NCBI RefSeq assembly: GCF_022829685.1
Contig: NZ_JAKSYE010000089.1
Location: 59,184 to 123,183 of the forward strand
Length of the DNA stretch: 64,000 nt
From: Methylobacterium sp. E-045
GTDB taxonomy: Bacteria > Pseudomonadota > Alphaproteobacteria > Rhizobiales > Beijerinckiaceae
Reading direction: 5' to 3'
A model generated the notes under the pieces. That model was not told where the DNA came from. It saw only the letters and a program-made list of their open reading frames with translations, and searched no databases. The translations under genes and the position numbers were made by a program. Positions within the stretch are counted from its first letter, which is position 1, and each line of letters starts with the position of its first letter. Below, piece after piece: positions 45,050-58,610 of the stretch.

Positions 45050-45988
45050 TCAGGCGGCCTCGCGGGCGCGGCGGTTCTCGTAGGCCTTGAGATGGGTGTA
45101 GACCCGGTCGAGCATCGGGTGTGCCCCGTCGCGGCTGCGGGCGATGAGATCGCCGACGATGTGATCCGCCTCGATCCGCGCCTTGTTCTCGATGTCGCGC
45201 AGCATCGAGGCGGTGAAGGCCGAGCCTTCCGCGGTGAGGCTCGTGCGCGTGTTCTGCATCACCTTCTCCCGCGGCGCGTAGCCGGCATCCTCCGCGATCC
45301 GGCGGCACTCCTCCATCAGCGCTTCGATGAAGGCGAGGCCGCCCGGTGCGGCGACGATATCGCCGATGGTGGCGCGCATCAGGCAGGTCGCCCCCGCGAG
45401 GGTGGCCAGGAACGACCACTTCTCCCACATCTCCAGCACCATCGCCTGGCTGAGGCGCGCCTGGAACGCCACGCCCTGCATCAGCGCCTCGATCCGCTCC
45501 ACACGCTCCGAGCGCCCCCCTGCCCGCTCGCCGTAGGTGAGCGTGTGCAAGGGGCTCATCATGCGGATCTCGCCGTCCGCCCCCACCGTCGCCGCGATGG
45601 CGCAGGAGCCGCCGAGGACCCGCTCCGGCCCGAAGGCGGCGTCGAGGGCGTCGAGATGGCGCAGGCCGTTGAGTACGGGCAGCACCAGCGTCGCGGGGCC
45701 CACGGCCGGGGCAACGTCGGCGATGGCGGCGTCGAGGTCGTAGGCTTTGCAGCTGAGGAGAACGAGATCGAAGGCGCCGCTCTTTCCGGCCGCGAGATCG
45801 GAGGCGGTGACGGTCGCGGGGTCCGCGATATGGATGTCGCCGGCCGGACTCGTCACGCGCAACCCCGAGGCGGCGAGCTTCTCCGCCCGCGCCGGGCGCA
45901 CGAGGAAGGTGACGTCCCGACCGGCCTCCGCGAGACGCGCCCCGAAATATCCACCGGTGGCACCGGCGCCGACGACGAGCACGCGCAT
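45050..45988 (-). CDS. panE: 2-dehydropantoate 2-reductase family protein
   Basis: The 312-residue protein opens with MRVLVVGAGATGGYFGARLA, the NADP-binding motif, has LSCKAYDLDAAI with the catalytic lysine and WEKWSFLATLAGATCLMR in the C-terminal helical domain. It matches ketopantoate reductase (PanE/ApbA), which reduces 2-dehydropantoate in pantothenate synthesis. Many genomes carry several paralogues, so the true substrate is not certain. It is followed by two MAPEG genes on the same strand in the order of transcription reversed (they lie upstream of it). Confidence 0.88.
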   Translation of the reverse strand: MRVLVVGAGATGGYFGARLAEAGRDVTFLVRPARAEKLAASGLRVTSPAGDIHIADPATVTASDLAAGKSGAFDLVLLSCKAYDLDAAIADVAPAVGPATLVLPVLNGLRHLDALDAAFGPERVLGGSCAIAATVGADGEIRMMSPLHTLTYGERAGGRSERVERIEALMQGVAFQARLSQAMVLEMWEKWSFLATLAGATCLMRATIGDIVAAPGGLAFIEALMEECRRIAEDAGYAPREKVMQNTRTSLTAEGSAFTASMLRDIENKARIEADHIVGDLIARSRDGAHPMLDRVYTHLKAYENRRAREAA

Positions 45989-46057
45989 GGAACGATCCTC
46001 ACTCTCGATGAGCCTCCCTCTTTATCGGACGAGGGAGGCGGTTTTCCAGGCCGGTAT

Positions 46058-46489
46058 TCAGAGTCCGATGGGAGCGAGAAAGATGCGCACCGCGAACACG
46101 ATCCACATCGCCAGCAGGACTAGCGCCCCGAGGGCGTAGGCGCGGAAGCGGGAGGGGACGTGGTTCGACGTGACGTAGACGCCCGCATGGACGGCGCGCG
46201 ACGTCACGAAGAGCCAGGCGAGGACGACGAAGAGCAGATCGGCCTTCTTGGTATAGAGCGCCAGCGGTACCAGGGCGAAGAACAGCATCGGCAACTCGAA
46301 CTGGTTCGAGAACGCATTGGCCGATCGCTGCGCGCGGGGCGGCCAGTTGCGCTCGCCCAGGGAGACGTCGCCGGCGGCCACCGAACCCGCCTTGATCTCG
46401 GCGAAACGCACCCGTCCCATCCAGACCATCAGCACGAAGATCAGCAGCACCTGCGCGAAGACGGGGGCGAGGATGGCCTGGACGGTCAT
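46058..46489 (-). CDS. MAPEG-family membrane protein
   Basis: The 143-residue protein has four hydrophobic helices and the MAPEG signature around NQFELPMLFFALVPLALY, with a charged loop before it (RSANAFSNQ). MAPEG proteins include glutathione-dependent and eicosanoid enzymes, but most bacterial members are uncharacterised. I start at MTVQAILAPVF (46489). Its paralogue lies 22 bases upstream. Confidence 0.9.
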   Translation of the reverse strand: MTVQAILAPVFAQVLLIFVLMVWMGRVRFAEIKAGSVAAGDVSLGERNWPPRAQRSANAFSNQFELPMLFFALVPLALYTKKADLLFVVLAWLFVTSRAVHAGVYVTSNHVPSRFRAYALGALVLLAMWIVFAVRIFLAPIGL

Positions 46490-46511
46490 GGGGAAGTCCG
46501 ATGCGGCGGCG

Positions 46512-46934
46512 TCACCGCCCGAGGGCGACGAGGCCGAGATGCGCGACGAGGATCGCACAGCCGAGGAAGTTGATGACGAAGACCCTGCCCCTGAGGGGCA
46601 CGTCGTCGGTGAGCGTCTGGACGGCGGTATGGATCACCCGGCCGGCAAGGAAGAGCCAGGCGGCCCCAATATCGACCCAGGTCACCCTGTCGAGGGCCAC
46701 GAGCAGGGCGACGCAGGCGAAGACGATGACGGGAAGTTCGAACTGGTTGGACAGATTTCGGGTGATGCGGGCGATCGCCGGCGGCTCGTCGCGACCGAAC
46801 TCGAAACAGCCGAACTCCACTTCGCCGCGACGCACCGCCAGGAGGCGCGCCGCGGAAAGCCAGACATAGAGGCCGAAGGTGAGCCCGATCTGCGCCAGGA
46901 CGGGCCAGAGCACGAGGTGGCGCGGATCGGACAT
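46512..46934 (-). CDS. MAPEG-family membrane protein (paralogue)
   Basis: The 140-residue protein has four hydrophobic helices and ARITRNLSNQFELPVIVFAC, aligned with the same place in the neighbour at 46058-46489. The two are clear tandem duplicates that have diverged widely. The start lies 10 bases after the guaB stop, so they may be transcribed with guaB. Function unknown. Confidence 0.9.
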   Translation of the reverse strand: MSDPRHLVLWPVLAQIGLTFGLYVWLSAARLLAVRRGEVEFGCFEFGRDEPPAIARITRNLSNQFELPVIVFACVALLVALDRVTWVDIGAAWLFLAGRVIHTAVQTLTDDVPLRGRVFVINFLGCAILVAHLGLVALGR

Positions 46935-46944
46935 CGGGTCGGGC

Positions 46945-49453
<2,509 letters not shown>

Positions 49454-49753
49454 TCAATAACTTTCACGCAAAATGGCGGCGGCGGCTCGCTCAGCCAGTG
49501 TGATGCGAGACAGCCGAATTGTTGCTGAGCTTAAGGCGGTATCGGCGCCCCCGGAAGCCGGCGCCGCCGCGCAGAGAACCCGTAGCCCGCGCCTGTGGCT
49601 CGCGGGTCACGGTCGTCGCCCACGTGCGAGACCGCACGCGTAATCCACAGACGCCATCGTTTTTGCGGGTCTTTCCTTCAGGAGTGAGCCGACGCGCCGT
49701 TCGCGCCCGTGACGGAACCGGGCGGCTTCGGCCGCGCTACTTACGCGATCCCC
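49454..49753. other. Divergent promoter gap
   Basis: These 300 bases separate the leftward DUF3313 gene from the rightward MFS gene. No gene-like frame or strong hairpin is seen. Promoters for both should lie here. Confidence 0.5.
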
Positions 49754-51154
49754 ATGCGCCCATCACAGATCGTCCCCCTCGTCGTCGCCACCGCCCTGTT
49801 CATGGAGAACACGGATTCCACGGTGATCGCCACGGCCCTGCCGGCCATCGCCCGAAGCCTCGGCAGGGATCCGATCGCCCTGAAACTGGCGCTGACCTCC
49901 TATCTCGTCAGCCTCGCGATCTTCATCCCGATCAGCGGCTGGATGGCGGACCGTTACGGCGCGCGCACGATCTTCCGTGCCGCCCTCGTGGTGTTCATGG
50001 CGGGGTCTCTGGCCTGCGCCGCCTCCGATTCGCTCAGCGCCTTCGTTGCCGCGCGCGCGTTCCAGGGCATGGGCGGGGCGATGATGGTGCCGGTGGGACG
50101 CCTCGTCATCCTACGGGCGGTGCCGAAGAGCGAACTCGTGAGCGCCCTCGCCTACCTGACGATTCCGGCCCTGATCGGACCGATCATGGGGCCGCCCCTC
50201 GGCGGGTTGATCACGACCTATCTCGACTGGCGCTGGATCTTCTTCATCAACATCCCGATCGGCCTCGCCGGGATCGCCCTCTCGACGATCTATTTCGAGA
50301 ACATCCGCGAGGCGTCCCGGCCGCCCCTCGACATGACCGGGTTCGTGCTCTCGGGGGCCGGCCTCGCCACCCTGATGCTCGGCCTCGCCTCCCTGGGGCG
50401 CCATCTCCTGCCGGACTATGTCTCCTGGGGATGCCTCGGCGGCGGCGCGATCCTGCTCGCGCTGTACCTCGCGCATTCGCGCCGGGTGCCGCATCCGGTG
50501 ATCCGCCTCGACCTCTTGAGATACCCGACCTTCCGCGCGGCGGTGACCGGCGGCAGCCTGTTCCGCATCGGCACCGGGGCGATCCCGTTCCTGCTCCCGA
50601 TGATGCTGCAGATCGGCTTCGGCCTCGATCCCCTGCAATCGGGACTGCTCACCTTCGCCGCGGCGGCGGGCGCCCTCCTCATCAAGATCATCGGCCCGCG
50701 CATCCTGCGCGCCTACGGGTTCCGGCGGGTGATGCTGTTCAACGCCGTCGTGGCCTCGGGCTTCCTCGCGGTGAACGGCGTGTTCACGGCGCAGACGCCG
50801 CATTGGCTCATCGTCGGCATCCTGCTGGTCGGCGGCTGCGTCCGCTCGCTGCAATTCACCTGCGTCAACGCCATCGCCTATGCCGATCTCGATGCGCGCG
50901 AGATGAGTTCGGCGACGAGTCTGGCGAGCGTCGCCCAGCAATTGTCCCTCAGCCTCGGCGTCTCCATCGGAGCCCTGGCCCTCGAGACCGCCGCCGCGCA
51001 GCATGGCCGCACGGCAATCGAGGCCGGCGATTTCTGGCCCGCCTTCCTCACCGTCGCGCTGATCTCGTTCGCCTCCCTCTTCGCCTTCCTGCGGCTGAAG
51101 CCGGATGCGGGCGCGGAGGTGTCGGGTCAGCGCCTCGCGTCCAAGGGCGTCTAG
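49754..51154 (+). CDS. MFS multidrug exporter, DHA2 (14-segment) type
   Basis: The 466-residue protein has about 14 hydrophobic helices. Motifs include ENTDSTVIATALPAIARSLG (DHA2-type motif D1), GWMADRYGARTIF (motif A) and GPPLGGLITTYLDWRWIFFI (motif C region). It should export toxic hydrophobic compounds with proton influx. Substrates are unknown. Start is uncertain: ATG at 49754 is used, but an in-frame GTG at 49709 would add 15 residues; no clear ribosome site marks either. Confidence 0.92.
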   Translation: MRPSQIVPLVVATALFMENTDSTVIATALPAIARSLGRDPIALKLALTSYLVSLAIFIPISGWMADRYGARTIFRAALVVFMAGSLACAASDSLSAFVAARAFQGMGGAMMVPVGRLVILRAVPKSELVSALAYLTIPALIGPIMGPPLGGLITTYLDWRWIFFINIPIGLAGIALSTIYFENIREASRPPLDMTGFVLSGAGLATLMLGLASLGRHLLPDYVSWGCLGGGAILLALYLAHSRRVPHPVIRLDLLRYPTFRAAVTGGSLFRIGTGAIPFLLPMMLQIGFGLDPLQSGLLTFAAAAGALLIKIIGPRILRAYGFRRVMLFNAVVASGFLAVNGVFTAQTPHWLIVGILLVGGCVRSLQFTCVNAIAYADLDAREMSSATSLASVAQQLSLSLGVSIGALALETAAAQHGRTAIEAGDFWPAFLTVALISFASLFAFLRLKPDAGAEVSGQRLASKGV

Positions 51155-51164
51155 GCGGCAGGCC

Positions 51165-51710
51165 TCACGCCGCGCGGCTCGACGGACGCGCGGGGCTGCG
51201 CTTCGGCCCCTTCGCCGATTTCGCATTGGCGTTGGCCGATTGCGGCCGGGCGGGAGCGCGCGCGGGCGCCTCGTGGGTGGACTGGCGCCAGCCCTGCCAG
51301 CTCCAGGCACCGGGGCCTGTCAGGGCATAGATGAGAAACCCGCCGGCGAGGCCGAGATCGGCCAGGAACAGGGTGCGCTCGGTCATGCCCGCCCCGCCGG
51401 AATAGGCCCAGAACCCATGCAGCAGCACCGCCATCGCCATCGCGAACCCCGCCAGGGCAAAGCCGGTGATGCGGGGCAGGACACCGAGGATCAGCGCCAG
51501 CGGACCGAAGACCTGAACCACCACGGCCGCCGTGGCGACGGCATTGGGAGAGGGCATCCCGGCCCCGGCCAGGGCGAGGGCGAAGCCCGAGACGTTGAGC
51601 GCGCGCGCGATGCCCGTGGGCAGCAGCGCCGCCGCCAGCAACAGGCGCGACGCGAGGAGGATTCCGTCCTGGCTCCGACCGAACACGCGCGAACTCCGTC
51701 TCTGACCCAT
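51165..51710 (-). CDS. DoxX-family membrane protein
   Basis: The 181-residue protein has four hydrophobic helices with LLLAAALLPTGIARALN near the N terminus and VVVQVFGPLALILGVLPRIT in the middle, which fit DoxX. The family is often linked to redox or sulphur metabolism but is mostly uncharacterised. A charged, Lys/Ala-rich tail of about 35 residues follows the last helix. It converges on the MFS gene, with 10 bases between stops. Confidence 0.85.
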   Translation of the reverse strand: MGQRRSSRVFGRSQDGILLASRLLLAAALLPTGIARALNVSGFALALAGAGMPSPNAVATAAVVVQVFGPLALILGVLPRITGFALAGFAMAMAVLLHGFWAYSGGAGMTERTLFLADLGLAGGFLIYALTGPGAWSWQGWRQSTHEAPARAPARPQSANANAKSAKGPKRSPARPSSRAA

Positions 51711-51806
51711 CGAGATCGGGACACTGCGCGAGACCGGCTGAAGACGGCGTTAAGGGGCGGAGCCGGCGCTCATTCACCTGGGGAGCGACGGGCGAGGCGG
51801 ACATGC

Positions 51807-52106
51807 CTATGGGGAGGAGAACACGATCGGCCCATAATCCTGGGCACCATGCAGGATATGGACGACGTCGATCGTCGCGGGGCCGACGCGATAGAAGATC
51901 AGGTAGTTTCCGTACGTCCGGACCCGGATCCCCCTGCGCTCGTATCGGCGGACGAGGGGGAACCCAAGAGGCGCATCGGCCAGACGTTCACAACAGGCGA
52001 TCAAGTCCTGGACGAACGTGGCGGCGCGAGCGGGGTTGTCACTGGAAATGTAGTCGCCGATCCGTTCGAGGTCCGCTTCGGCGGAGTCCGCGAAGACGAC
52101 GATCAT
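51807..52106 (-). CDS. parE: RelE/ParE-type toxin
   Basis: The 99-residue protein has the ParE/RelE fold pattern: MIVVFADSAEADLERIGDYI, then RRYERRGIRVRTYGNYLIFY and VHILHGAQDY. ParE toxins inhibit gyrase; RelE toxins cut mRNA. Which applies here cannot be told. It overlaps the antitoxin gene by four bases and follows it, as usual. It is on core chromosome, not on the ICE. Confidence 0.9.
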   Translation of the reverse strand: MIVVFADSAEADLERIGDYISSDNPARAATFVQDLIACCERLADAPLGFPLVRRYERRGIRVRTYGNYLIFYRVGPATIDVVHILHGAQDYGPIVFSSP

Positions 52107-52366
52107 GCCTCGGTGACGGTCGACCGGTTGCCGTACCGTGTTGCCAGACGCGCGGCGACTTCGCTTGCCGGGCTAAGCCGGCCTTCATCAGCATCGGCAA
52201 GTCCGCGCTCGATGGCGGCGTCGAGCGCCGACAGTCGGTTCTCTCGCTCTTCCACGAGGCGCACGCCCTCACGCAACACGTCGCTACGAGAGGGAAAGCG
52301 CCCGTTCTCCACGAGTGTTGAAACGTAGCTCTCGATCTTTGGGCCAAGATCGGCACTTATCGGCAT
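52103..52366 (-). CDS. parD: ParD-type antitoxin
   Basis: The 87-residue protein starts MPISADLGPKIESYVSTLVE and has NGRFPSRSDVLREGVRLVEE, the ribbon-helix-helix pattern of ParD/CC2985 antitoxins. It binds its toxin with the charged C terminus and represses its own promoter. The ATG at 52366 follows GGGAG. A 12-base palindrome 24 bases upstream is the likely operator. Confidence 0.9.
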   Translation of the reverse strand: MPISADLGPKIESYVSTLVENGRFPSRSDVLREGVRLVEERENRLSALDAAIERGLADADEGRLSPASEVAARLATRYGNRSTVTEA

Positions 52367-52389
52367 CGCCGCCGCTCCCTGTCTACCAG

Positions 52390-52401
52390 AGATCATGATC
52401 T
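52390..52401. promoter_or_regulatory. Palindrome before parDE
   Basis: AGATCATGATCT is a perfect 12-base palindrome 24 bases upstream of the antitoxin start. ParD antitoxins usually bind such sites to repress the operon. Confidence 0.5.
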
Positions 52402-52474
52402 ACGACCGGTCATCGCCCGATCAACAATATCAGTTGTCCCGTGTCCGGCGAAGGACATTTTGCAGACGCGCCGC

Positions 52475-53767
52475 TCACCCCGACACCCCGCCCCGGAACA
52501 ATCGCCCGCGCTCGGTCCAGGCGACGACGAGGAGGGCCGATCCGCCGAGGCCGGCATAGCCGAGGCCTAGGGGCAGCACCGTGCCGTCGAAGGCGTGGCC
52601 GATGACAAAGCCGCAGACGGCGCCGAGGATCGTGGTGTAGAATCCGAGGAAGGACGAGGCCGTGCCGGCGATCTCGCCGAGGGGTTGCAGGGCCAGCGCG
52701 TTGAAGTTCGGCATGGCGAAGCTGATCATGAACTGGTTGCCGGCCAGCACCGTCAGGAACAGCCACAGGGGCGGATGCCCGGCATAGGCGAGGCCGATTC
52801 CCACCTGGGCCAGCGCCACCGCCACGAACAGGGTCAGGCCCACATGCGAGAGGGGGCGCATCCCGAGGCGCCGCACCAGGCGGGCGTTGACGAGAGTGGC
52901 CGCTCCCATGGCACCGGCCACCAGGGCGAAGGCGAGGGGGAACAGGGCGCCGAGCCGGTAGAGCCCGGTATCGAAGAGCTGCTGCGCCGAGCCGACATAG
53001 CCCATGATGCAGCCGGTCAGCAGCCCGAGGGCGGTGGCGTATCCGACCGCCACGCGGGTGCGGAAGGTCAGGGAGACCGCCTGGGCGATCGACCGTAGCG
53101 ACAGCGGGCGGCGGACTTCCGGGTGCAGCGTCTCCGGCATGCGCCAGGAGAACCAGAGGGTGAGGATGCCGGCCAGGGCCAGCATCGAGACAAAGACGTA
53201 GTGCCAGGAGCCGAGCAGCAGCATCGCCCCGCCGATGGCGGGCGCGACCATCGGCACGATGAGGAACACCATCATGATCAGCGACATGACGCTGGCCATC
53301 TCGCGTCCCGAATAGCGGTCGCGGACGATGGCGGTGGAGAGGACGCGCCCGCCCGCCGCGCCGATCCCCTGGATGACGCGGGCGGCCAGCAGCCATTCGA
53401 ACGAGGGCGCGACCATGGCGAGGCCCGTGCCCGCGCCGTAGACTGCCAGACTCCCGAGCAGCACGCGGCGCCGCCCGAGGGCGTCCGAGACCGGCCCGTA
53501 GACGATCTGCGCCACGCCGAAGCCGATCATGTAGACGTAGACGAGAAGCTGCAGCGCGTTGGGATCGGCGACGGCGAACTGAGCCTGGATCGCGGGAAAA
53601 GCCGGCAGCAGATTGTCGATGGAGATGGCGGTCACCGCCATCATCAGGGCGACGATGCCGACGAATTCGCCGAAACCCGGGCCGTTCCAGACCGGACCGA
53701 TCGCCGGGAGATCCCGGTCCGTTACCGGCCGGCCGCTCGGCGGAACCGGCCTCAAGGGTGCAGTCAC
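52475..53767 (-). CDS. MFS transporter, Bcr/CflA drug-resistance type
   Basis: The 430-residue exporter has 12 hydrophobic helices. Motifs include AISIDNLLPAFPAIQAQFAV, then QIVYGPVSDALGRRRVLLGS (motif A) and ARVIQGIGAAGGRVLSTAIV, which mark the Bcr/CflA subfamily. I start at the GTG at 53767 (VTAPLRPVPP), as the long open frame before it overlaps unrelated genes. It lies 134 bases downstream of a secreted-protein gene. Substrates unknown. Confidence 0.92.
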   Translation of the reverse strand: MTAPLRPVPPSGRPVTDRDLPAIGPVWNGPGFGEFVGIVALMMAVTAISIDNLLPAFPAIQAQFAVADPNALQLLVYVYMIGFGVAQIVYGPVSDALGRRRVLLGSLAVYGAGTGLAMVAPSFEWLLAARVIQGIGAAGGRVLSTAIVRDRYSGREMASVMSLIMMVFLIVPMVAPAIGGAMLLLGSWHYVFVSMLALAGILTLWFSWRMPETLHPEVRRPLSLRSIAQAVSLTFRTRVAVGYATALGLLTGCIMGYVGSAQQLFDTGLYRLGALFPLAFALVAGAMGAATLVNARLVRRLGMRPLSHVGLTLFVAVALAQVGIGLAYAGHPPLWLFLTVLAGNQFMISFAMPNFNALALQPLGEIAGTASSFLGFYTTILGAVCGFVIGHAFDGTVLPLGLGYAGLGGSALLVVAWTERGRLFRGGVSG

Positions 53768-53901
53768 TGGTCCAGAGCCTCGCTGCGGTCGCCGGCTCCA
53801 GCGCCGGCGACGTCGTGATGGAAAGTCAGCGGCCGGGCCTCCGGTTGCGCCGGCCCTTCGCGGGCCGGCATCCACGGAGGCCGGGTTCGGCCCGGCCGGG
53901 G

Positions 53902-54489
53902 CTACTGCCCGCCGCCCGCCATCTGACCGAGCTTGTCGATGTTCTTGGTGACGAGGGCGATGTTGCCGTCGGAGGGCTTGGTCGGCTCGCCGGCGGCGAT
54001 CGCCTCGTTGATGTCCTTCAGCGCGGCGGCCTTGTCCTTGGGCTTCATCTTGGTGTCGGCCTCGATGGCGGCGACCTGCTTCTTCAACAGGGGTACGACG
54101 CCGACATAGGTCTTCGTCTCGGGGTCCACGCCGTCCAGCACCGCCTCGACGCTGTCGGCCGCGTCCTGCAGGTCGTCGACGCTGGCAAAACCGTTCTTCT
54201 TGGCGATGGCCACGGCTTGGGCCTGGACCTTCGGATCGGGCTTCGTCGCGTTGCCGGCAGGGAGTTTCGCCAGTTCGGGCTGCGCGGCCACGAGGCCGTC
54301 GATCAGCGCCTGGGTCAGGGCGACCTCCTTCTGCTCCTCGGCCTCGGGGGCCGGAGCGGGAGCGGCCGGGGCCGCCTTGGCAGGTGCCGGTGCCTTCTGC
54401 GGCGCCTGGGCGAAGCCGACCTGGGGGACCAGGGCGGTGGCCCCGAAAGCGAGGGATGCGGCCAGCAGGGCGCGAGTGGTGCGGCTCAT
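53902..54489 (-). CDS. Secreted helical protein of unknown function
   Basis: The 195-residue protein has a signal peptide (MSRTTRALLAASLAFGATAL, cut after FAQA near residue 29), then an Ala/Pro/Lys-rich linker (about 30-55) and a helical region with LTQALIDGLVAAQPELAKLP. It ends in KLGQMAGGGQ. Lys/Asp content is high and no cysteines are present. I do not recognise a family; similar alanine-rich periplasmic proteins are found in Methylobacterium. It is divergent from the serine hydrolase gene, with a 273-base gap. Confidence 0.8.
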   Translation of the reverse strand: MSRTTRALLAASLAFGATALVPQVGFAQAPQKAPAPAKAAPAAPAPAPEAEEQKEVALTQALIDGLVAAQPELAKLPAGNATKPDPKVQAQAVAIAKKNGFASVDDLQDAADSVEAVLDGVDPETKTYVGVVPLLKKQVAAIEADTKMKPKDKAAALKDINEAIAAGEPTKPSDGNIALVTKNIDKLGQMAGGGQ

Positions 54490-54762
54490 GGATGTCTCTC
54501 TTCCTGTTGCATCGTGGGGAAGGACCGCCGTCGGCGGATCGGGTCCGGCCCCGACGGCTTGCGTCGCCCGGGGCACGACGACGGGCCATGTTGCCGAGCT
54601 TCGGGGCGAAACGGTGATCTCGGCGCCGATGGCGATCACGGTTTCGCGGGCAGGCCGATGATGCGGACAGGGGATGGCGCGTCCGCGCAACCGCGCCACA
54701 TTTGTTCGCGACCCTGGCCCCGCGACCTCGACCGGATCGTCGCCGACGGATCATCGCGTCTC

Positions 54763-56205
54763 ATGCTCTCCCGCCTTCTCGCCTGTGTTTGCGCCCTGTC
54801 GATGCTGTTCGCCGGCCCCGCCGGCGCGCAGGAGCGGGCCCCCGGCATGGCCATCGGCGGCGAGACGGAGGCGTTCACGCGCAAGGCCGCCGCGTTGATG
54901 GACTCCCATGCGGAGGGCGGCGTCTTCTCCGGCGCGGTGATCGTGGCGCGGGACGGGATTCCCCTGTTCCGCCGCGCCTATGGCCTCGCCGACCGGGAAT
55001 GGGCGGTCCCCAACACGCCGGACACCCTGTTTCGCATCGGCTCGATCACGAAGCAGTTCACCGCGGCGGCGATCCTGAAACTGGCCGAGGCCGGCTCCCT
55101 CTCCCTCGACGATCCCGCCATCCGCTACCTGCCGGAACTGCCGCCGGCCTGGGCGCCGATGACGATCCGGATGCTCCTCAACCACAGTTCGGGCCTCCCC
55201 AACGTCACCGCCCTGCCGGGCTACGCGACGCAGCTCGGCCGGATCGAGCGCTCGCCGATGGAGACGGTGGCCCTCCTCCACAACGAGGATCTGCTGTTCC
55301 CGCCGGGGACCGGCCATGAGTACAGCAACACCGGCTACATCCTCCTCGCCGGCCTGATCGAGCGGGTCACCGGCCAGAGTTTCGCGGGCTACCTCACCGA
55401 CGCGGTCCTGGCGCCGGCCGGATTGACCGCGACCCGGGACGCGGATCCCGGCGCGATCATCCCCCGGCGCGCCACCGGCTACCGCCGCGAGGCGGGCGAG
55501 TGGCGCCACGCCCTGCCCCTGGCCGCCAGCGCCCCGTCGGGCGCCGGCATGCTCGCCTCGACCCTCGACGACCTCGTCGCCTGGGACAGGGCCCTGTTCT
55601 CCGGCCGCATCCTGTCGGACGAGTCGCGCCGGGCGATGGTCACGGATTACGGCCACGGCTACGGCCTCGGCTGGTACATCGGCACGGCCTACGGACGCCG
55701 GCTGTGGTCGCATGGCGGATTCATCAGCGGGTTCAGCGCGATCAAGGATTCCTACCCCGATCTCGGGCTGACCATCGTGGTGCTCGGCAACACCGAGATC
55801 GTGCCGGCCCAGGCCCTCTCGCGCGAACTGGCGGCGCTCTATCTCGGCGAGCCGGCGCGCACCGAGATCAGCGTCGGCCGGACCGTCCTCGACCGCTATG
55901 TCGGCTTCTACCGGACCGGCCCGCGCTCGGTCCTGGGCATCACCCGCGACGGCGACCGCCTGGTGGCACAGGGCCTCGGCCAGGGATCGGGCGATCCGCG
56001 GATCAGTCTCACCGCCGAGAGCGACAGGGCCTTCGTGGCGCGGGACGGGGCGATCCGCGTGGCGTTCGACATCGAGCCGGACGGGCGGCCGACCGGCGTG
56101 ATGATCCACCGCGACGGCATCGAGCGGGCCGGCCCCCGGATCGACCGGGCGATCGCCCGGAGGATCACCGCCCGACGCTTCACCCGGCTGCCGCCGGGAC
56201 GGTGA
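54763..56205 (+). CDS. Serine hydrolase of the beta-lactamase/DD-peptidase family
   Basis: The 480-residue protein has a signal peptide (MLSRLLACVCALSMLFAGPA, cut after GAQ). Catalytic motifs are SITK at S94-K97, YSN at 187-189 and HGG at 317-319, as in class C beta-lactamase-like enzymes. A C-terminal domain of about 110 residues with a DRYVGFYRTGPRS start is seen in many family members. The substrate could be a peptide, ester or antibiotic; none can be chosen. The frame is open far upstream but is a shadow of the neighbouring gene. Confidence 0.92.
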   Translation: MLSRLLACVCALSMLFAGPAGAQERAPGMAIGGETEAFTRKAAALMDSHAEGGVFSGAVIVARDGIPLFRRAYGLADREWAVPNTPDTLFRIGSITKQFTAAAILKLAEAGSLSLDDPAIRYLPELPPAWAPMTIRMLLNHSSGLPNVTALPGYATQLGRIERSPMETVALLHNEDLLFPPGTGHEYSNTGYILLAGLIERVTGQSFAGYLTDAVLAPAGLTATRDADPGAIIPRRATGYRREAGEWRHALPLAASAPSGAGMLASTLDDLVAWDRALFSGRILSDESRRAMVTDYGHGYGLGWYIGTAYGRRLWSHGGFISGFSAIKDSYPDLGLTIVVLGNTEIVPAQALSRELAALYLGEPARTEISVGRTVLDRYVGFYRTGPRSVLGITRDGDRLVAQGLGQGSGDPRISLTAESDRAFVARDGAIRVAFDIEPDGRPTGVMIHRDGIERAGPRIDRAIARRITARRFTRLPPGR

Positions 56206-56597
56206 GTGTCCAGCAGGGCCTTGGTGATCGAATTTCCAAGCGAATGCTCAGGCCGAAGCGGATCATCCCGGCGGACAACCTCAGGATGAGGCGAAGCCTT
56301 GGACGATCCCTCTAACGAACTCTCACCATCCTTACGCTTCGGCACCGTACTCCGAGGGAGCGCGGACGGTGATCGCCAGTTGTGCGAGTCCCTCAAAATC
56401 GCTTGCCCGCGGCATCGCCAGACCGCACCGGAAAGGCTAGACTACGCGTGCGCGTCGCTCCCCGCCACAGAAGCGGGACCACGCGCCGACCCGCTCGATG
56501 TCGTCGATCCGAGCCGGTTTGGCCAAAAGTCTACCTTGATTTGGCACCGCGTCCGGCCTCTGCTGGCGCTCACAAGAACAAGATGGAGGATACGCAC
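56206..56597. other. Upstream region of the aldehyde dehydrogenase gene
   Basis: This 392-base gap holds no gene-like frame. A GGAGGA site (56585-56590) belongs to the aldehyde dehydrogenase. The length suggests a regulated promoter; no clear dyad is visible. Confidence 0.5.
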
Positions 56598-58118
<1,521 letters not shown>

Positions 58119-58143
58119 GATCCACTATAAACGAGACCACCTT

Positions 58144-58175
58144 GCCCCGGCTGGAAACGGCCGGGGCCTTTTTTT
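58144..58175 (+). terminator. Rho-independent terminator of the aldehyde dehydrogenase gene
   Basis: GCCCCGGC (58144-58151) pairs with GCCGGGGC (58160-58167), and seven T follow by 58175. It lies 25 bases after the stop. Confidence 0.9.
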
Positions 58176-58324
58176 GCGCGAGTGACAGAATCCAGGGCGA
58201 CCATACCTTTTCCAGGGGTGCGTATCGGCACATGTGCCCCGGGAACAACCGCCTTTCGACAGTCTTATTGAGCCATGAACGGACCGAGAGCCGGTCCGCA
58301 GCCAATCAGGACTGAAAAAGAGCC

Positions 58325-58588
58325 ATGACCACCCGTATCGCCGCCATCGTCACAGCTCTTGGTCTTGGCGTTGCCTCGATGACGTCTGCATCGGCCTTCG
58401 ATGGGACACCGCGCCAGGACGAGCCGCGCTACATGTCCTACGAGACGGAGTATACCGGCTCCGTCACCGGCCGGGATGTTCCGTACTACACCGGTTGCCC
58501 GATGAGTTCAGCCGCCGAAGGCAATGCCAACCAGCAGACCCGGCCGGTGATGCAGTATGGTCAGACGTCCGGCGGATCGGCCGGCTGA
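58325..58588 (+). CDS. Small secreted protein, unknown function
   Basis: The 87-residue protein has a signal peptide (MTTRIAAIVTALGLGVASMT, cut after ASA near residue 24). The mature part of about 63 residues is polar with six Tyr, one Cys and a TEYTGSVTGRDVPYYTG stretch. I know no family. Such short Tyr-rich secreted proteins are frequent in Methylobacterium-like genomes. A 32-residue membrane peptide frame follows 22 bases later. Confidence 0.65.
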   Translation: MTTRIAAIVTALGLGVASMTSASAFDGTPRQDEPRYMSYETEYTGSVTGRDVPYYTGCPMSSAAEGNANQQTRPVMQYGQTSGGSAG

Positions 58589-58610
58589 TCGTCGGAAGGG
58601 ACCGCCGCCC

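Noticed and set aside
53758..54762. Long upstream extension of the serine hydrolase frame
   Set aside because: It lies antisense to the secreted helical protein, and the signal peptide begins at 54763.
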